From Meiothermus sp. (GTDB taxonomy: Bacteria; Deinococcota; Deinococci; Deinococcales; Thermaceae): a stretch of 36,762 nt of DNA. The position numbers and the translations under genes were made by a program. Of the stretch, positions 33,458 to 36,762 are shown in pieces. The stretch spans positions 1 through 36,762 of the forward strand of contig NZ_JANWVH010000021.1 of assembly GCF_025056915.1 (NCBI RefSeq), in the 5' to 3' direction. Each line of letters opens with the position of its first letter. The first letter of the stretch is position 1. The notes below the pieces were generated by a model, which saw only the letters and a list, made by a program, of their open reading frames with translations, made no database searches and had not been told where the DNA came from.

Positions 33458-34072
33458 CTTTCCCAGCAACACCTTCTGCACGGCCTCGGGGTAGGCCAGG
33501 TGTTCCTGCTCGAGAATGCGGGCGGCCAGGGTTTCTTCGGTATCGCCGGGCAGCACCGGCACCCGGCGCTGCAACACGATGGGGCCGGTGTCCATGCCAG
33601 CATCCACAAAATGCACCGTGCAGCCCGACTCGGCAACCCCGGCCTCGAGCGCTTGGCGCTGGGCATACAGCCCCGGAAACTGCGGCAACAGCGAGGGGTG
33701 AATGTTGAGAATGCGCCCCTGCCAGGCCTGCACGAACGCGGGCGATAACAGACGCATAAAGCCTGCCAGCAGAATCAGGTCTATGCGGTGGTCGTGCAGG
33801 AGCTGGCCGGCCACCTGCTCAAACTGCTCGCGCCCGGTCTTGTGGGCTACCCCGGCTTCGCGGCTTTTGGGCCAGGGCACGTACGCCGCCTCCACCTGGG
33901 CCTCGACTGCCTTTTGCAGGGCTAGGGCCTCGCGCTTGTCGGAGATGACCAGCACAATATGCCCCAGCGGGTTGTCGTGCGGGAAAGCCCTGAGCAGGGC
34001 TTCCAGGTTGCTCCCCCGCCCCGAGGCCATCACCGCAATCCGGGCCGGGCGGCCCAGCGGAAAATAGCTCAT
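33452..34072 (-). CDS. purN: Phosphoribosylglycinamide formyltransferase
   Basis: GAR transformylase of 206 residues using 10-formyl-THF, the third step of purine synthesis. ASGRGSN (16-22) binds the phosphoribosyl group; the catalytic residues are Asn123 and His125 in NIHPSLLP and Asp161 in AGMDTGP. The start at 34072 overlaps the stop of the HAD gene as ATGA, with GGAGG upstream, so the two are translationally coupled. A longer in-frame extension upstream is an overlap artefact. It lies upstream of purD, giving a HAD-purN-purD order. Confidence 0.95.
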   Translation of the reverse strand: MSYFPLGRPARIAVMASGRGSNLEALLRAFPHDNPLGHIVLVISDKREALALQKAVEAQVEAAYVPWPKSREAGVAHKTGREQFEQVAGQLLHDHRIDLILLAGFMRLLSPAFVQAWQGRILNIHPSLLPQFPGLYAQRQALEAGVAESGCTVHFVDAGMDTGPIVLQRRVPVLPGDTEETLAARILEQEHLAYPEAVQKVLLGKA

Positions 34073-34722
34073 CCAATCACCCTCCAGTTGCGTTCCATGG
34101 CCAGTCGGCGCAGCCGGGCCTCGGGGTGCACCACCACGGGCTCCTCGGCCAGCTCGAGCATGGGCAGGTCGGGCAGGCTGTCGCCGTAGGCGGCAAAAAG
34201 GGCCTCGCCCCGCAGAAAGGCCCGAAGCTGCTCGGCCTTGCGGGCTCCCGAGCGCACCGGCCCCCGCAGCCGCCCGGTAAAGACGCCCCCCTCCATTTCC
34301 AAGGGCGTGCCCAGGGCCACCACCCCCTCCCCCATTCGCCGGGCAAACGCCTCCAGGATGGGCTGGAAGGTGGCCGAGCACAGCACCAGCCGCCGCCCCT
34401 GCTGCTTGATTCTGAGCAGTTCGTCGAGCACCTGCAACCGCCGCCGGGGCCAGAGTTCGTTGGTGACCACCCACTCGCTCACCGCCCACAGCTCTTCCTG
34501 GCCAAGCCCGGCCAAAAGCCCGGCAGCCCCTTCCATAAAGCGATCCTGGAAGGCCCGCTTGTCCCCCAGGCCCAGCCGCGCGGCCAGCGCCCCCGGCAGG
34601 TGCCGGTAAAAAAACCTCCGGTACTGCCCCGCCCGCCCGTGGGCCTGCATCCAGGCGGCCATGCCGCGCCAGGTTTCGCCGGTGGTGAGGGTGCCTTCCA
34701 GGTCTGCGGCGATGGTGTTCAT
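34069..34722 (-). CDS. HAD-superfamily phosphatase (subfamily IB, SerB-like)
   Basis: HAD phosphatase of 217 residues with a helical cap. Motif I reads DLEGT (Asp7 to Thr11) in place of the usual DxDGT, so the +2 acid/base aspartate is replaced by Glu9. Motif II is Ser116 in LCSATF, motif III Lys162, and motif IV GDSLPD (180-185). It resembles phosphoserine phosphatase and HAD-IB hydrolases, but the motif I change makes the activity uncertain. TATTTT at 34735-34740 on the minus strand is a possible -10 box. It overlaps purN by four bases. Confidence 0.85.
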   Translation of the reverse strand: MNTIAADLEGTLTTGETWRGMAAWMQAHGRAGQYRRFFYRHLPGALAARLGLGDKRAFQDRFMEGAAGLLAGLGQEELWAVSEWVVTNELWPRRRLQVLDELLRIKQQGRRLVLCSATFQPILEAFARRMGEGVVALGTPLEMEGGVFTGRLRGPVRSGARKAEQLRAFLRGEALFAAYGDSLPDLPMLELAEEPVVVHPEARLRRLAMERNWRVIG

Positions 34723-34763
34723 GGCTCTCTGCTCAAAATACCATTTACCGGCCTTTGTACACC

Positions 34764-34989
34764 GTCGTAAAGATACCCATACCCGTCCACGGTTTCCAAA
34801 GACTGATAGCCCTCGAGCCCCTCCCTACCACGTAAGGAGGGTTGGGGAGGGTATCAAAAAGACCCCCAATCGGCTGGTTGCGTGAAGGGCCAGGTCAGCC
34901 ACCCCACCTGGCCTCCCCTACGAGGTAGGGGAGGAACAGAGCGAGGCCAGGCTAGGATTGACTTATCACTCACCGTGCGGGTGTGGTTG
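34764..34989 (-). repeat. Intergenic repeat family 2, copy B
   Basis: Reverse-complement match to 8798-9003 over its full length, with about 20 more bases. Conserved blocks include CAACCACACCCGCACGG, GGCCAGGTGGGGTGGCTG, CAACCAGCCGAT and GGGTATGGGTATCTTTACGAC. It fills most of the 350-base gap between the HAD gene and the DHFR-fold gene and contains no supported gene. Confidence 0.82.
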
Positions 34990-35002
34990 TACGGGCTTTT
35001 AT

Positions 35003-35024
35003 ACGACACAGGACTTTGTGTCGT
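35003..35024. other. Hairpin downstream of the DHFR-fold gene
   Basis: ACGACACA (35003-35010) and TGTGTCGT (35017-35024) form a perfect 8-bp stem with a six-base loop, 49 bases past the DHFR-fold stop on the minus strand. There is no U-run, so termination is uncertain. Confidence 0.5.
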
Positions 35025-35072
35025 TGGGCTGTGGGCTTTGATATAGCCCTCGAGCCCCCGCCAGCAAGGCAT

Positions 35073-35681
35073 TCAGGCTACGGACGAAACTACAGGTTTC
35101 TGGCCCGTGGGCTCATAGGTGGTCATCACCACGCCGGTGCTCGAAACCACACTGCTCACCAGCTTAAAGCTCCCGGGCGGCGTCCCCTCGCCAAAAAGCC
35201 GCTTGCCCTGGCCCAGCACCACCGGAAAGGTCTGCAAAATCAACCGATCCAACAGGCCCGCCGCCAGCAGTTGGGGGTAGAGCGTCGAGCTTCCCTGCAC
35301 CAGCAGGTCGGGGCCTTCGCTGGCCTTGAGTTCCCTCACCGCTTCCAGACCACTCAAGCGGTGGCTGTTGTGCCAGGGAGGGCTCAAGTTGCGGCTCGAG
35401 AGCACCCACTTGGTCGTGGGATTGAACCGCGCCGCAATGGGGTTGTCCGGCGGCACCTGGGGCCAGTAGGCCGCAAAAATGTCGTAGGTCTTGCGCCCCA
35501 GCAACAGCTCGTAGGGCGCCCCCAGCAGGTAGCCCCGCACCACCTCGCGGGTGATATCGTCGGAATGTGCCCAAATCCAGCCCCCCAGCCCAAACCCACC
35601 ACTCAAATCTTCCTCTGGCCCGCCGGGGGCTTGCATCACCCCGTCCAGCGAGACAAAAGCGGCTCCAATAATCTTTCGCAT
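35073..35681 (-). CDS. DHFR/RibD-C fold protein (YyaP/YwjB-like reductase)
   Basis: Protein of 202 residues of the RibD C-terminal/dihydrofolate-reductase-fold family. Family marks are FVSLDGVMQAPGG near residue 10, LLLGRKTYDIFAAYWP near residue 60, and DLLVQGSSTLYPQLLAAGLLDRL (NADPH-binding region) near residue 125. It is likely an NADPH-dependent reductase; the substrate is unknown in most members. It starts 10 bases after the stop of the MBL-fold gene, suggesting one transcript. ATG at 35681 is used; the codon before it is GTG and could also serve. Confidence 0.88.
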   Translation of the reverse strand: MRKIIGAAFVSLDGVMQAPGGPEEDLSGGFGLGGWIWAHSDDITREVVRGYLLGAPYELLLGRKTYDIFAAYWPQVPPDNPIAARFNPTTKWVLSSRNLSPPWHNSHRLSGLEAVRELKASEGPDLLVQGSSTLYPQLLAAGLLDRLILQTFPVVLGQGKRLFGEGTPPGSFKLVSSVVSSTGVVMTTYEPTGQKPVVSSVA

Positions 35682-35691
35682 CACGCCGACT

Positions 35692-36588
35692 CTACCCCAT
35701 CACCTCCTCCGGGTGGTGCTTGTTCCAGTAGCGCACCAGCCCGTCCACGCTCATCCAGGAGGGGTCGGCCAGCTCGTACTCCTGCACCTCTTCGTCCGAG
35801 AGGCCCGCAGACCGCAGGGTGGCGGCCACGTAGGCTGCGAACTCGAGCACCATCTGCTCGCGGGTCTGGCCCGCCTTGAGGCGCACTTTAATCCAGTCGG
35901 CCCACTCCAGCAGCCTGGCCTCCAGGGCACTCAGGTGCGGCCCCACGTCGTCGGTCTCGCCAAAGTGGGTCAGATAGAGCTTGCGGGGGTTCAGGGCGCG
36001 GATTTTGGCGAGGGATGCCAGCCAGGTTTCAATGTGAATTTCCGGCGGGGGGCAGGGCGGCAGCACCGGGCCGCGCCCAATCTTGACCCCGGCCACGTCG
36101 CCCCCAATCAGCGCGTCGCCAATCAAAAAAGCGTGGTGGTGGTCGGCGTGGCCGGGGGTCTCGAGGGCCTGTATAGTGGCCTCGCCCACCTGCACGGTGT
36201 CGCCATCCTGCAAAATTTCAATCTGGCCCTCCGGCACGTAGCCCATCTGACCCCAGAGGGCTTCCATCTGGTCGCCGTAGATGCGCGTGGCCGAGGCCCA
36301 GAGCTTGCTGGGGTCTACCAGGTGGGGCGCTCCTTTGGGGTGAACGTAGATGGTGGCCCCCCGCTCGGCCATGCGCCAGGCCGCGCCCGCGTGGTCGAGG
36401 TGGATGTGGGTCACGAACACATGCCGAATGTCGGAGGCCGCATAGCCCAGCGCATTAAGCCCATCCAGCAGCACCGAGAAGCGCGACTCCGGCCCGGTCT
36501 CAAACAGCACCGGCCCCGCTCCGGTTTCCAGCAGGAACGAGGCAATCACCCTGGGGGCCCGGTCGTGCAGGTCGAGGACGTGAATCAC
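35692..36588 (-). CDS. Metallo-beta-lactamase-fold hydrolase
   Basis: MBL-fold protein of 298 residues. The metal ligands are in HIHLDHAGA (HxHxDH), ETPGHADHHH, IGGDVAG and LTHFGETDD. A helical C-terminal part of about 80 residues follows the fold. Members hydrolyse thioesters, lactones or other substrates, so the reaction is not defined. The start is GTG at 36588, where similarity-like sequence begins (VIHVLDLHDRAP); a leaderless-type promoter (TTGCGC, 18 bases, TACAAT) ends six bases before it. An open frame continues upstream into the repeat but is not supported. Confidence 0.88.
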   Translation of the reverse strand: MIHVLDLHDRAPRVIASFLLETGAGPVLFETGPESRFSVLLDGLNALGYAASDIRHVFVTHIHLDHAGAAWRMAERGATIYVHPKGAPHLVDPSKLWASATRIYGDQMEALWGQMGYVPEGQIEILQDGDTVQVGEATIQALETPGHADHHHAFLIGDALIGGDVAGVKIGRGPVLPPCPPPEIHIETWLASLAKIRALNPRKLYLTHFGETDDVGPHLSALEARLLEWADWIKVRLKAGQTREQMVLEFAAYVAATLRSAGLSDEEVQEYELADPSWMSVDGLVRYWNKHHPEEVMG

Positions 36589-36594
36589 AGCCCT

Positions 36595-36624
36595 ATTGTA
36601 CGCAAGCCCCGCATGAGGGCGCAA
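36595..36624 (-). promoter_or_regulatory. Promoter of the MBL-fold gene
   Basis: On the minus strand TTGCGC (36619-36624), an 18-base spacer and TACAAT (36595-36600), six bases before the GTG start. There is no ribosome site, consistent with a leaderless transcript. Confidence 0.6.
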
Positions 36625-36667
36625 AAACGTCCAACCAACCGCTCCTTTGATGGTGTTCCCTCCAGGC

Positions 36668-36702
36668 CCTATCGCGCTCTTCGATAGACGTGGCCGCCCA
36701 CG
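36668..36702 (+). repeat. Intergenic repeat family 1, copy f (left half)
   Basis: CCTATCGCGCTCTTC followed by GACGTGGCCGCCCA matches the left end of the reference copy at 18925-19031, then the sequence diverges. The 174 bases after the MBL-fold start to the window end hold this half-copy and nothing else I can support. Confidence 0.7.
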
Positions 36703-36762
36703 AAAACGAGAAGGGACAAAGAGACGTGCCTCACCGAGGTGAAGCACGCTGGTCTGCGTTGC

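Overview
The window looks like chromosomal DNA from a thermophilic member of the Deinococcus-Thermus phylum, most likely a Meiothermus-like member of the Thermaceae. The basis is high G+C coding sequence, GTG and TTG starts with GGAGG-type ribosome sites, several genes whose -10 box lies only 6-8 bases before the start codon (leaderless style), short L34 and RNase P proteins, and ABC binding proteins with plain signal peptides and no lipobox. The genus is an inference from protein resemblance; no 16S or tRNA gene is present. I see no CRISPR array, phage, transposase gene or tRNA.

Layout. (1) 82-8517, minus strand: a xylan/xylo-oligosaccharide operon. It holds a LacI-type regulator, a binding protein, two CUT1 permeases, a secreted GH10 xylanase, a GH1 beta-glucosidase and a GH43 beta-xylosidase. 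No ATPase gene is included. A TGAAAGCGCTTTCA operator precedes the transport genes, and a near copy sits inside the regulator's own promoter. (2) 9072-17505: a putrescine uptake and catabolism locus. Its gene order (binding protein, ATPase, two permeases, aminobutyraldehyde dehydrogenase) matches the E. coli ydcSTUV-patD operon. A LysR regulator lies upstream and a gabD-like succinate-semialdehyde dehydrogenase is divergent from it. (3) 17935-18811: an unknown protein and a DUF59/SufT-like protein. (4) 19029-26137, minus strand: a Liv-type ABC transporter operon with an embedded acyl-CoA synthetase. It is driven by a near-consensus promoter with a TetR-family (PaaR/FadR-like) operator at the start site, which suggests import and CoA activation of an aromatic or fatty acid rather than amino acid uptake. 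(5) 26643-29820, plus strand: rpmH-rnpA-yidD-yidC-jag, the cluster usually found beside dnaA/oriC, but with no dnaA here. (6) prmC and an inositol-monophosphatase-like gene (plus), then convergent minus-strand genes: a 59-residue membrane protein, purD, purN, a HAD phosphatase, a DHFR/RibD-fold protein and a metallo-beta-lactamase-fold hydrolase.

Structure beyond the genes. Two families of intergenic repeats are dispersed through the window. Family 1 is about 107 bp, palindromic and MITE/REP-like. It sits with constant orientation at the 3' ends of genes and operons and supplies the TAG stop codon of two of them. Family 2 is about 206-226 bp and occurs as two copies in opposite orientation. 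All three ABC binding-protein genes are followed directly by a strong intercistronic hairpin. The rnpA leader can form two mutually exclusive stems behind the rpmH terminator. The 3' half of yidC and the DNA after it are AT-rich and use different codons from the rest of the window. A tiny ORF with a consensus Shine-Dalgarno lies between two terminators behind yidC. I did not find a clear-cut new multi-gene system. The strongest leads are repeat family 1, the hairpins after binding-protein genes, and the rnpA leader.
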